DNA of 64,000 nucleotides, taken from the NCBI RefSeq assembly GCF_029407905.1, contig NC_073643.1, positions 29,354,001 to 29,418,000 on the forward strand, written 5' to 3'. The notes under the pieces were generated by a model. That model was not told the DNA's origin. It was given only the letters and a program-made list of their open reading frames with translations, and ran no database searches. Both the position numbers and the translations under genes were made by a program. This document shows positions 35,073 to 46,550 of this stretch, piece by piece. This DNA is from Bubalus kerabau. Its lineage: Eukaryota > Chordata > Mammalia > Artiodactyla > Bovidae. Every line of letters starts with the position of its first letter. Positions within the stretch are counted from its first letter, which is position 1.

Positions 35073-35214
35073 GGTTTGTTTGTTAACACAGCATAAATGA
35101 GTACATCCTGACTGATAAAACTATAACTCTGATCATCCTCATATTTAAAATATAGGGACAGAACCAAATTTTACCATAAGTGTGTTAACATACAAGTCTA
35201 CTTAATTAGTTTTT

Positions 35215-35846
35215 TGAAAAATGGCTTTATTGAGATGTAATTCACATACCATATTATTCACCCATTTAAAGTGTATGTTTCAGTGGTTTTTAGGATATTC
35301 ACAGTTGTATGTAATCAATACCACAGTCAGTTTTAGAATGTTTTCATCACCTCACCAAGAAATCCTGTACCCTTTAGCTATCACTATCTAATGCCACCCC
35401 CTCCCCACTTTGGTTGCTGTAAGAAATCATTAATCTACTTTCTATAGATTTCCATATTCTAGACATTTTATATGGATAAAATCATGAAGTATGCAGCCTT
35501 TCGTGACTGGCTTCTATCATTTAGTATGGTGTTTCCAAGATTCATTCCTTGTAGCTTGTATGAACACTTGATTACTTTTTATGGTGGAGTAGTATTGTAT
35601 CATATGAAGGCACCACATTTTACTTATCTGTTGGTTCACTGATGGGCATTTTTGTTGTTTCTACAGTTTGACTATTATGAGTAATACTGGTATAAACCTT
35701 TATGTACAAGTGTTTGTGTGGACATATGTTTTCATTTCTCTTGAGTCTATACCTCAGAGGGGAATTGCTGGGTCAAAAGATAATTCTGTTTTGTCATTTG
35801 AGGAACAGCCAAACTATTTTCCAAAGTGTCTGTACCATTTTACCAT
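35215..35846 (-). mobile_element. ancient L1, 3' UTR and end of ORF2 (segment A)
   Basis: The reversed L1 3' UTR starts at tggctttattgagatgtaat and ttcacataccatattattca. It continues into the reversed ORF2 C-terminus (acatatgttttcatttctct, ggggaattgctgggtcaaaa) and breaks off at ccaaagtgtctgtacc near 35840. It is the first of three successive L1 ORF2 ends in the same orientation. Confidence 0.85.
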
Positions 35847-36838
35847 TGTGGAATCATGCAGTATGCGTCCTTTTGTGACAGGCTAATTTCATATATTATA
35901 ATGTCTTCTAGGTTCATCCAGGTTGTAGCACGTTTCCAGTTTCCTTCCTTTTTGAGACTAAATAATATTCCATTGCATGGATATATCATATTCTGGTTAT
36001 TTGTTCATCTGTTGATGGGCACTTGGGTTGATTCCAACTTTTGGTTTTGTGAATAATATTACTATGGACTGTAAGTGTATACCAGGACCTGTTCATATCT
36101 CTGTTTTCCATTCTTTTGGTTATATACCCAGAAGTGGAATTGCTGAATCATATAATAATTCTATTAATATGTTGAATTTTTTGAGGAAGCTTTATACAGT
36201 TTTCCAAGGTTGCTGCAACATTTTGCATTACTATCAATAATCCACAAGGGCTCCAGTTTCTTCACATCCTCACCAAGATGTGTTATTTTCTATTTCTGTT
36301 TGTTTTTATAGCAGTCATCCTAATGGGTGTGAAGTAGTATTTCATTGATTTGCATTTTCTTAATGATTAGAGAAGTTAAGCATCTTTTCATGTGCTAATT
36401 GTCCATTTGTATATTTTCTTTAGATAAATATCTATTCAAGTCCTTTGCTTAATTTTAAATCAGGTTGTTTGGTTTTCGTTGTAGAAGTTTTTATGTATTT
36501 GGGCTATTAATCCTTTGTCAGAAATATGATTTGCCAATAGTTTTCTCCCATTTATGGGTTGTTTTTCATTCTGTTGATAGTCTTTCAATGCACAGAAGTT
36601 TCTATTTTTTGATGAAGTCCTGTTTAGTTTTCTTTTCTTTGTTGGCTGTGCTTTGGTGTTATATCCAAGAAAGTAGTTGAGTGTTGTGAAAATTTCCCTC
36701 GCATTTTCTTGACTTTATAGTTTTCATTCTTAAATTTACATCTTTGATGCATGTTTACTTAATTTTTGTGTGTGATGTCAGGTAACAGTTTTACTTTTTC
36801 ACATGTGAGTATTTTTCACACATCATTCATTGAAAAGA
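35847..36838 (-). mobile_element. ancient L1, second ORF2 end (segment B)
   Basis: The sequence restarts near the L1 3' UTR/ORF2 junction (gtggaatcatgcagtatgcg) and repeats the same ORF2 interval: gagactaaataatattccat, tcatctgttgatgggcactt, acccagaagtggaattgctg. It goes further upstream into ORF2 than segment A, to about ttgaaaagatt at 36838. Similarity to segment A is low, so separate insertions are as likely as a duplication. Confidence 0.82.
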
Positions 36839-39800
36839 TTAGGTACTTTCTTTCACTCAGCATAGCTATTTAGTATTTGTCCATGGGAAATGTATTGTGT
36901 TTATCAATAGTTCATTTGTTATTATTGCTAAGTTACATTCCATTGCTTGGATATGTAGCAATTTGTTCATTCATTCATCTACTGATGGGCCTGGAATGTT
37001 TCCAGTTTGGGGCTATTACAGAAAAAGCTGCTGTGATCATAGGTGTGTGAATATATGCTTTAATATCTGCTGGGTAAATACTTAGGAGTAGAATGGCTGG
37101 ATCATCTAGTAGGTGTATGTTTAACTTTTCAAGATTCTGCTAAACCATTTTCCAAGATTGCTTAATTTTACATTCTCACCAGTAGTGCGTGAGAATTCCA
37201 GTTGTCTTATAACCACTCGCAATGTTAAGACCTTTTAAGTCATTCCTAAAGGTACATATATCACTGTGGCTTTAACTTGCCTTTCACTAATTAATAGTGA
37301 TGTACTTATTTGTAATTATTTAATGTGCTTATTTGTCATTTGTATGTTTTCTTCTCTGAAGTGTATGTCAGAATTTTGCCTACATTTTTTGAGAATTTTC
37401 ATATATTATTTATATATTATGTATTATTTATATATTTTAGATGCAACTCCTGTATTAGATATGTTGCTTTGCAGATATTTTCTCTCAGTCTGTGACTTTG
37501 TCCGTTCATTCCCTAAAGAATGTCTTTTGAAACACTTTAATTCTAATGAGGTCTACTTGATCAGTTTGTTTTTTGTAAATCAAGGTTTTGATATTATGTC
37601 TAAGAAATGTTTGCCTACCCAAAGAATGCAAAGATTTTCTTCTCGAAATTTTTGTTTAACTAAGTTCTTTCAGTTAATATTTGTGTATGGTAGAAGAAAG
37701 GAAATATTTCATCCAGATATCCTAGTGTTTTAGTATTATTTGTTGAAAAACTCTTCTTCCACCTCTGAATTTGCCTTGTATCTATGTCAAAAATCAATTG
37801 GCCTTATATGCATGGGCATATTTCTGAAATCTCTATTCTGTGTCATTGATTTATTTGTCTAACTTGATGCTGAAATTACAATGTCTCAATTACTGTAACT
37901 TTTTAATAAGTTTAAATCATATAGTGTGTTTCCCAACTTTGTTCTTCTTTTTCAAAGTTGTTTTGGCTATTTTAGGTCCTTTGCATTTTTGTACACATTT
38001 TAAAATAATCTTACCAATTTCAAAAAGGCCTGCTGGGATTTTGACTAGGATTTTCAATTATCAAGAGAGTGGTATTAAAATCTTCCATTGTAGTGGTGGA
38101 TCTGTCTGGTTTTCCTTGCAGTTCTATCGTTCTTGCTTCAGTTGCTTTGAAGCTCTGTTATTAGGTGCATAAATATTTTGGATTATTTTGCCTGCTTGAT
38201 AAATTGATCCCTTTATCATTATGAAGTGACCTTTATCACTGGAAATATTCTTTGCTCTGAAATCTAATTTGTCTGATATTAGTACAGCCCCCTTTGCTTC
38301 CCTTTGAATAATGTTAGCATGGTGTATCTTTTTTACCATCTTTTAATTTTAATGTATGTGTGTTTATATATTCGAGGTGTATTTCTTCTAAGTTGGATCT
38401 TGCTTTTTTACCAATTTGACAATCTCTGCATTTTAAGTTGAGATTAAAGGCATTTTAACATTTGATGTGATTAAAATTTAATTTGTTCATCTTGTTATTT
38501 ATTTTCTTTATGAAATATCAGGTTTTTGTTTCCTTTCTCACATTTTCTTCCTTCTTTTGATTAAATATTTAGTTTTTAAATTGTGCCTTGCTTCTTTTAT
38601 CAGCCTGTTACCTTGAAATTTAACTTCAAGTGATGGTGCTACATTTCACATATTAGAAAATTCATAATTATATACTTCAATTTCTTTCCTCTTTGTCTTT
38701 GTGTTATTATTATCATATATTTTTCTTTTACAAACATTATAAACCTCACACCCATTGTGACTATTTTTGTTTAAACACTTAATTATCGTCTAAAGAGGTT
38801 TAAATAATAAGAAAATATCATGTATATTTACCCATGTAGTTAGCATTTCCAGCTAACTCTTTATTCCTTTTTGTTCATCCATATATCCACTGGGTATCAT
38901 TTTCCTTCTGCCTAATGGACTTCTTTTAACATTACTTGTAATGCAAGACTAATGGTAGGGAATTATTTCAGCTTTGTATGCCTGAAAAGGCTCCACTGTA
39001 CTTTCATTTTAAGATATTTTTACTGAATATAGTTATATATTTTGGGTTGATGGGTTTTTTTTTCTTTTCTCTCAGTACTATATAGATCTTACTCTATTGT
39101 TTTTCAAATGTATTATCTTCAATGTGAAATATGTGATTTCCTTATTTTATTTGTAAATGTAATATAGCTTTTTTGTCTGGCTGCTCTTCCAATTTTTCTT
39201 TTTAATTCCTACTTTTAATCAACTTGATTATGATGTGCCTTGGTGTGATGTTCTCCATGTTCCTTGCATTGGGAGTTTGTTGAATTTCTTAGATCCATGG
39301 TTTTATCATTTTTAACAAATTTGGAAACTTTTAGCCATTCATATATTTTTTCTAACACTCTTCTCTTTTTGTAGATTCCAATTACATGTATACTAGGCTG
39401 CTTAAACTTGTCTCACAGATTAATAATGTTCTATTCATTTTTTAAAAATCATGTTTCTTTGTGCATTCATTTTAGATACTTTGTATTGCTGAATCTTCAA
39501 GTACATTTACATTTTCCCTAGCATGGTGAATTATCCACTAATATCATTCAGTGTTAGATTTGAGTTTTTGAATCTTCCATGTATTACCTAACTTTTCAAA
39601 TGTAAGGAATACAGTTATACTAACTGTTTTTATATTTTTGTCTTCTAACCCCAACATCTATGTCAGTTCTGGTTCAATTTTGGTCATTTGATTTTTCACC
39701 TCATTATTGTCTTATTTTTAACATCTTTGCATTCCTGGTAATTTTTATGTTTTTAATGTCAGATATTGTTAATTTTATCTTGTGGGATATTGGCTATTTT

Positions 39801-40480
39801 ATATTTCTATAAATATTATTAAGCTTTCTTTTTATATACAGTTCAGTTATTTGGAAATCATTTAATTTTTTTTCCAGTTTCCTTTCTTTAAAACTTTTTA
39901 AGCAGAACCAGACCAGTGTTTAACCAGGGCTAATTTTACCCAGTATTAAGGCAAGACTCCTTTGGTTATTATACCCACTGCCCTGCGAATTTTGAGTTTT
40001 TTCCATGTGGCTGGAGAGAATAGGCTATTATTGGCCCTGCTTGGGTTCAGTGCTCTGTAAAGGTGCTATACACCTTTCCGGTGACCTTTGTGGGGCTTCT
40101 GGTAGTTTCCTCACACATCACATACATTAGTCCTCTACTGAATATCTGAGAGAGAGTCCCTCCAGTTCTCTGATTCTTCTGTGTAGACCCTCCTTGTTGA
40201 TACTCGGCGAACTCTAGCAGCTCTACTCTCTCCAGACTCTCAGCTCTGTCTCTTCACCTGCGGAGTCCACCAGGTTCTGCATCAATTCTTCCTTGTATTG
40301 TGGCCTGGAAACTCTCAAGTCAGTATGCTGGGTCAATTGTAAAGCTCACTTTATTTTTTTTATATCTTTCTGAAATTACTTTCCTTCATTGCCTGATGTC
40401 CGATGTCTTGAAAAACATTGGTTCATGTACATTTGGTTTTTCCATTATTCCAGGTGAGAAGTCCCAGTTACTTCACATCA
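36839..40480 (-). mobile_element. ancient long L1 lacking its RT core (segment C)
   Basis: A third ORF2 end starts at ctttctttcactcagcatag and runs upstream in ORF2 to about 38055. It then jumps to the endonuclease domain. The minus frame 38124-38339 shows the L1 endonuclease order ISDKLDFRAKN, GHFIMIKGSI and NIYAPNNRASKQ. The reverse transcriptase region between is missing. From about 38340 to 40480 the sequence follows reversed upstream L1 (ORF2 start, ORF1, 5' region), ending near cctgatgtccgatgtcttga. Confidence 0.8.
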
Positions 40481-41309
40481 GTTGGATACAGAAGTCTCCC
40501 TTAATCCATTTTTGATTAACTAAAACATGCACTGATTTCTTGTGGCAGACCATAGGAACATTTGTGCACTCTTCATGAACAGAAAGATTTGCCAAAAGCT
40601 GTCCACATAAATTTCCCTTAACGTACAAAATGGCAATGTAATCTGTCACTGACTGAGACACCCACATGTATTTAATATTTGATTTTGCATTGAAAAAGAA
40701 ATAGATAATCAAAAACATAATAAGCACAAAGTCTTCCTGTTTATCCTCTGTAGTATTTTGTCATCCTGGGGATGGTTTAAATATTCTGTCCCTCCATGCA
40801 TGCCCAACCTCCTGATCCATGCCTGTAGATCTCCTACAGGCCACCGCCCTTGAAATTTTACAAGCAAGTTTGTTGACAGAAAATCACTATCCTACTCTAC
40901 CCAGATGGTAATGTTCATTTGAGGCCACTGAATACCAGGACTTCCTCCAATTTATCACAATTAAACACCTGTGCTAAATAAGTTGCATAGCTCCACTGTG
41001 GATTTAAAGCCACGAAATTGTAACCGTCAAAATCTCTTTTTCATTTAATGGGAGAAATAGTGTGAGGGCCCTCCAGATGTTGTTTAAAGATAATGCATGA
41101 TGTTTTGAGCAGGGAGTTCCTCTAGAGGCTTTTCAGACTTTGGTTAATCTTTCTCTTCCATCCTCTGTGTTGCTTCTCTGATGGGATGGCTCTATGCTTA
41201 AATGTCGAGATTCTGCCTCCCTACTTATCACATTCTTATTTTTATTTTGTGGCAAAGCTCCCTTATATTGCTCCAGGAAAGGCATAAAAATTACTTATGA
41301 TATTAAACG
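40481..41309. other. single-copy DNA, no gene recognised
   Basis: The minus frame 40473-40727 and others lack recognisable domains. Part of the left end could still be decayed L1 5' sequence. Confidence 0.4.
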
Positions 41310-41565
41310 AGGATTAAGAACACGGGCTTGGATATCTGACAAGGCCAGATTGAAGTTCCAGCCATTTCCCTTACCAGCTGTGTGACCCTGGGTCTGTTAT
41401 TAAAGATTTATGGCCCACAGTTTCCATCCACTCCCCTTTTAAAAAAGAAATAGCACAAGAAATTTTGTATAGACAAGATAATGAATGTAAAAAGGGTTGA
41501 GTATAATACCTTCCAACAGGAAATGCTCAGTAAAGGTGACATTTTGATACTCAATAAATTGGTAG
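41310..41565 (+). mobile_element. MIR SINE
   Basis: Clear plus-strand MIR: ttaagaacacgggcttggat, gattgaagttccagccattt, accagctgtgtgaccctggg, ccacagtttccatcc, then a tail with atgctcagtaaaggtgacat. Confidence 0.83.
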
Positions 41566-42899
41566 TGATAGTAGGTCTCACATTGTCACCCCCCTTTATA
41601 ATAATTCTCGGTGCAAAGGTTACTTTCAGAGTCTGAAGGGCTATCCATTGTTAAATACCTGATATATTACCTCACTATTCTCAGCCAGATGTCTCAAATT
41701 GATGGTCCACAGGAAAGCAGCATGAAGTTTTTAAACATTAAAAACAAAATTAAGAAAAAAGTGATTTCCTATTGAATCCAGAGTTCAGTAAAAAGTCAGA
41801 CACCTGTCTTAAATGTTTGAAATGTCTTTTAGGTGTAGACTCAGGATTCCATGTGTTTTAATAAGAGGCAGCTATGAACTAGCTATCATGTTCAGTACCA
41901 CAATGCTTGCCAATTTGCCAGGACCCATCTATCTCATTTGCCTTCCCCACACCAAATTGAGAGTCACCCTCACCCAGCACAGGAACTCTTCATTATCCTT
42001 CCTGTCCCCTGCTTTATCTGTGACCCTGCATGAGGCTGCTTGCTCTCCCTAAATGAGACGCACTAAAGTTTACAAGGTATTTAGAATAGAGACTAATATA
42101 AAGAGCAGCATTTCTGTAAATGGCCTTTGTCCTGAAACATAATAAAATGATTTGGGGAGCAGTTCTGGCCATTCTGCCTTTTGGTGTTTGAGATGAGACT
42201 GCAAGTTGTCACCAAACATGAATTCTGCTTTGCTTCTCTAGCATAAAAATAATACGAGCTGGGTTCATTGCTGAACAAAATAAAAATTCCAAGTATCCCT
42301 CTCAGTTTGGTGTGATAATGTGAATAAATGAAAGATATATATGTAGCTCTTGATTAACATCATTAGAGAAAGAGGCATGCCCCTCTCCTGCCCTTTCTTG
42401 TCCTCTTGGGGCCAAACTGTGGGTATGATGACTGAAGTTGGAGTAGCCATTTTGTAATGAAGTAGAAGGCAAGAGTTGTGGATGATGAAACAACAAATTA
42501 AAAGGCACCTGGATTCCTGGTACTCTTTGTGCCAACTTACCTGTCCTGGACTACCTACATTTTTATTAGAGAAGTATATATTTCAGTAATGTTTATGCCA
42601 CCATTATTTGGGAATTTCTGACACTTAAAGATGAAATTAATAAAACTGATACTATTATATATTGATATGACATATTTAATATCAACTATTACATTGATAA
42701 TACATTTTCTATATAATTTATAGAAATAGGCATCTCTGAAATTCACATTAATATCTGCATTAATTATGTTTTCCATGTGACTTTTCTTCAGTGAAATAGT
42801 TCACACACTTTAAAAAATTATTTATCATCTCTTCTCACTAATTCTACTTTATGTATATTAAATTCTGTTGTACTTTAGTATTGTATATGTATTGTATTG
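41566..42899. other. single-copy AT-rich DNA, no gene recognised
   Basis: No gene recognised. Frames of 60-79 codons on both strands are not supported. Confidence 0.4.
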
Positions 42900-43045
42900 T
42901 ATTTTTGTAACAGATTCGTTGAGATATAATCCACATATCATAGAATTTACTCACTTAACATGTATAATTCCGTTTTAATATGCTCACAAGCTTGTGCAAC
43001 CATCCCCAGTATCAATAGTACTGTCACTTCCACTTGCTTTCCATT
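42900..43045 (-). mobile_element. L1 3' UTR fragment
   Basis: Reversed L1 3' UTR like that at 35215: gattcgttgagatataatcc, acatatcatagaatttactc, gctcacaagcttgtgcaacc, atccccagtatcaatag. Only the terminal part is present. Confidence 0.75.
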
Positions 43046-43539
43046 GGTTCAAGCAAGTCATATAACCTTGAGTAGGAAAGCCTCCTGTAGAGAGGCGTCT
43101 CATACTGGAAGGCAAATGCTCTGAAGAAGAATGCAATCTAACATACATATTACTCCCATTAGGTAGATATTAGGGGTCATGGTGATGAGAGTATATGTGG
43201 TAGAGACGTTGAGATTTGAGTAGGTGTTATATTGAGTTGGATTTGCTGATAGAAGGAAATGGCATTTAAGAAAAAAAAATTTCCTTGTAATTTGAAGTAC
43301 AATGAAGAAAATAAACAAATAAAAGTATTGAATAACAGTAAGAAAAGTATTGAAGAAACACTTTTGAATAAAAAATAAGAAAAGCATTCTTACAAGAGAG
43401 GAATTTTTTTTTTTTAATTGAGAGTGTTAAATTAGGAAGTAATGTAAGGCCAGCTGTAGCAGAGAGTCTTGACTGAAAAATTACAGTTGATTTTAAAAAA
43501 CAACTATAAAAATAGTAATTAAAATATGAAAATAGCTTT
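43046..43539. other. single-copy AT-rich DNA
   Basis: The minus frame 43100-43387 (95 codons, hydrophobic) lies in A-rich DNA with no recognisable family. T-rich tract at 43405-43420. Confidence 0.4.
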
Positions 43540-43855
43540 CTTGTGTAATAGGTACTGTTTTATGTATTTTACATGATATATCTCCTTTGATCTTCGCAAT
43601 AACCAGATGCAATAGGTCCAGATAATATCTTTTTTTTTTAAACCATGTTACAAAACAATTCACTTTATTTTATTGCAGTACTTGTCCATATCCATGAGTC
43701 ACAGACTGTAACCAGAAAAATCCTAACAATTACAGGTTATACAAATGGTTTTGCAAAAGAGGAACTAAGTAAGATGCCTCTTAATATTAAAGCAAACCCT
43801 CCAAATGACTGGAACCAGATGAGCTAACTGAAACTCAGAGAGGCAAATGTCATTC
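43540..43855 (-). mobile_element. MIR SINE split by an insertion
   Basis: The left part (43540-43631) has tgtattttacatgatatatc, tcctttgatcttcgcaataa and taggtccagataatatc. The right part (43813-43855) continues with cagatgagctaactgaaact and cagagaggcaaatgtca. Together they form a reversed MIR interrupted by about 180 bases of other sequence. Confidence 0.7.
43632..43812 (-). pseudogene. retrocopied 3' mRNA end of unknown gene
   Basis: The insertion starts with a T run on the plus strand, a reversed poly-A tail. On the minus strand an overlapping aataaaataaa polyadenylation signal lies about 25 bases upstream of that tail. This is the layout of a 5'-truncated processed mRNA copy, here apparently only 3' UTR. 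No parent gene is recognised. The plus frame 43645-43827 is then spurious. I see no clear target duplication, which lowers confidence. Confidence 0.5.
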
Positions 43856-44135
43856 AATATGAAATTTCCTACTGCTTCCAATCAAGAATCATAATAATTC
43901 ATACTGAATAGAAAAAGTCTAAAATAACATACACCATAATTTTAACAGTGAAATTATGTGTTGGGTAAAGTTTCAGGGAAATTTCCATTTATTTGTATCT
44001 TCTTTAATTTTTTTTTCAGCAATGTTTTTTCCTTAGTTTCCAGTATACAAATCTTGCACCTCTTTGGTTAAATTTATTCTCAATTATTTTATTTTTTCTG
44101 ATGCTATTGTAATGGATTTTCTTAACTTCATTTTC

Positions 44136-45027
44136 TGTATATTGTCACCATGCTTATTGAACTTATATGCGGAGTACATCATGAGAAATGCTGGGCTGGA
44201 AGAAGCACAAGCTGGAGTCAAGATTGCCGGGGGAAATATCAATAACCTCAGATATGCAGATGATACTACCCTTATGGCAGAAAGTGGAGAATAACTAAAG
44301 AGCCTCTTGATGAAAATGAAAGAAAAGAGTGAAAAAGTTGGCTTAAAGCTCAACATTCAGAAAACGAAGATAATGGCATCCTGTCCCATCACTTCATGGC
44401 AAATAGATGGGGAAATAGTGGAAACAGTGGCAGACTTTATTTTTTTGGGCTCCAAAATCACTGCAGATGGTGACTACAACCATGAAATTAAAAGACACTT
44501 ACTCCTTGGAAGAAAACTTATGACCAACCTAGACAGCATATTCAAAAGCAGAGACATTACTTTGCCAACAAAGGTCAGTCTAGTCAAGGATATGGTTTTT
44601 CCAGTAGTCATGTATGGATATGAGAGTTGGACTATAAAGAAAGCTGAGCACCAAAGAATTGATACTTTTGAACTGTGGTGTTGGAGAAGACTCTTGAGAG
44701 TCCCTTGGACTGCAAGTAGATCCAACCAGTCCATCTTAAAGGAAATCAGTCCTGAATATTCATTAGAAGGACTGATGTTGAAGCTGAAACTCCAATACTT
44801 TGGCCACCTGATGCGAAGAGCTGACTCATTTGAAAAGACCCTGATGCTGGGGAAGATTGAAGGCGGGAGGAGAAGGGGATGACAGAGGATGAGATGGCTG
44901 GATGGCATCACAGACTCAATGGACCTGAGTTTGCTTAAACTCCAGGAGTTGGTGATGTACAGGGAAGCCTGAAGTGCTGCAGTCCATGGGGTCGCAAAGA
45001 GTCAGACACGACTGAACAACTGAACTG
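44136..45027 (+). mobile_element. BovB LINE inserted in L1
   Basis: A 5'-truncated BovB of 892 bases with the perfect target duplication aacttcattttc at 44124-44135 and 45028-45039. A frame at 44064-44294 holds INNLRYADDTTL (YADD codons at 44253-44264) in frame, then a stop. The next frame, 44307-44882, carries LKLNIQKTKIMASCPITSWQ through HLMRRADSF. One stop in the linker therefore separates the catalytic box from the C-terminal region. It is the best-preserved BovB in the window. Confidence 0.95.
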
Positions 45028-45216
45028 AACTTCATTTTCAGATTATTTATCGCTAGTGTGTAGAGATACAAGAGATATTTACATATTGATCTTGCAGCCT
45101 TGAACTTTGCTGAATTTATTATCTTTAATAGGCTTTTGTGTGTGTGTGTGTGAATTCTTTAGGATTTTCTCTACATAGAATCATTTAAGTTGTGAAAAAA
45201 GATGGTTTAACTTCTT

Positions 45217-45408
45217 TCCCTGGTGGCTCAGCTGATAAAGAATCCTCCTGCAATGCGGGAGACATGGGTTCTATCCCTGGGTTGGGAAGCTCCCCTGGAG
45301 AAGGGAAAGGCTACCCACTCCAGTATTCTGGCCTGGAGAATTCAATGAACTGTATAGTTCATAGGGTCGCCAAGAGTCGGACACAACTGAGCAACTTTCA
45401 CTTTTAAA
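45217..45408 (+). mobile_element. Bov-tA SINE inserted in L1
   Basis: Well-preserved plus-strand Bov-tA: ttccctggtggctcagctga, gggttctatccctgggttgg, ctggcctggagaattcaatg, tcggacacaactgagcaact. It lies 178 bases downstream of the BovB, within the same old L1. Confidence 0.93.
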
Positions 45409-45548
45409 TGTGAATGCCTTTTGTCTTAGGCAATTTTACTGCCTAATTGTTCTGGCTGGAACTTCTGCTGGAGAGTTAAATACCAATAGTGAAGTGGGCT
45501 TCCCTCTCTGGTCCTTAATCTTAGGGGGAAAGCTTTCAGGCTTTCACT

Positions 45549-46169
45549 GTTGAAACGACGTATTACTTTTAAACATAGAAAACCACATGATTATTTTAGG
45601 CAACTAATAAAAACTGAAAATAGAAAAGTAGAATGAAATCTATTTGAGAAGTTCTTTAATGTATAAAGCTCCCATTGACCTCTTAGTATTCTGTAGGAGA
45701 AAATGACAGATTAGTATTGAAAGGGAAGCTAGAGTCAGCCACACAGGACTACAAAGAGATAACTAGAGACACCTTTCCTTGGGGAATAAGAAGGACAAAA
45801 CCATCAGTGGGATAGAATGAGAACATTGAAGACTTGAAATTAGGTACTCCCTAAAAGATGTGATAAGGAGAGAGCTGTCTTCAAAAAGAGAACTAGACAT
45901 TTCAGACTGCAAGGCCAAGATCGAGATAAAGGAATAGTAGTTACTAGTTGCCACTCACTATAGTTAAAGAATTATGAAAACCAACATGACTGAAGAAACA
46001 GCAACTTAGAAGAAACTGCTAGAGTTGAAGGGTTAGGGTTTCTGAGAAAGAAGCACAATTAGGGGAAAATAGCAAGAAGTATGACTTGCCAATGTGATCT
46101 ATGTTAGTAATGGTCAATAGCTCATTATACTGAAATTGTGGGTTCTGTGTTCATGGCTTCCATTTAGTA
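45549..46169. other. single-copy DNA, nothing recognised
   Basis: No gene or repeat recognised. Confidence 0.4.
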
Positions 46170-46550
46170 CATTCTAAATAGATATCAGTCACTGAGCAAC
46201 GATTTCTATTAATTCTTATAACAGCCATGTGAGAGATACAGTTTTGGTTTCATTATATAGAAAGGGAAATTGAGATTCAGAAAAGTGAAAGTTGTTGCTC
46301 AGTTGTGTCTGACTCTTTGTGACCCCATGGACGATAAAGTCCATGGAATTCTCCAGGCCAGAAAACTGGAATGGGTAGCCTTTCCCTTCTCCAGGGGAGC
46401 TTCCCAACCCAGGGATGAAACTCCGGTCTCCCACATTGCAGGTGGATTCTTTACCAGCTGAGTCACCAGGGACGGATTCAAAAAATTTCTGTCCTTTTTT
46501 CTAGCTACACAGTGAGTAGATATTAGAAACAGGATTGGTGTCTAGAATTT
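46170..46550 (-). mobile_element. MIR SINE split by Bov-tA
   Basis: Reversed MIR: left part has attcttataacagccatgtg and aaagggaaattgagattcag. Right part has tagctacacagtgagtagat and attagaaacaggattggtgt. A Bov-tA at 46285-46474 separates them. Confidence 0.75.
46285..46474 (-). mobile_element. Bov-tA SINE inserted in MIR
   Basis: Reverse-strand Bov-tA, complete to the head end (gagtcaccaggga). A near-perfect duplication, gattcagaaaa / gattcaaaaaa, flanks it at 46274-46284 and 46475-46485. Confidence 0.92.

Larger units (their letters stand above)
43985..45548 (-). mobile_element. L1 ORF2 fragment interrupted twice
   Basis: Reversed L1 ORF2 in three pieces: 43985-44135 (acaaatcttgcacctctttg, tctgatgctattgtaatgga), 45028-45216 (gatcttgcagccttgaactt, ctttaggattttctctacat) and 45409-45548 (cttaatcttagggggaaagc, tttcaggctttcactgttga). 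BovB and Bov-tA occupy the gaps. A TG run lies near 45137-45153. Confidence 0.85.

Noticed and set aside
44307..44882. 191-codon frame as a possible gene
   Set aside because: It is the C-terminal part of a BovB frame inside a copy with target duplications.
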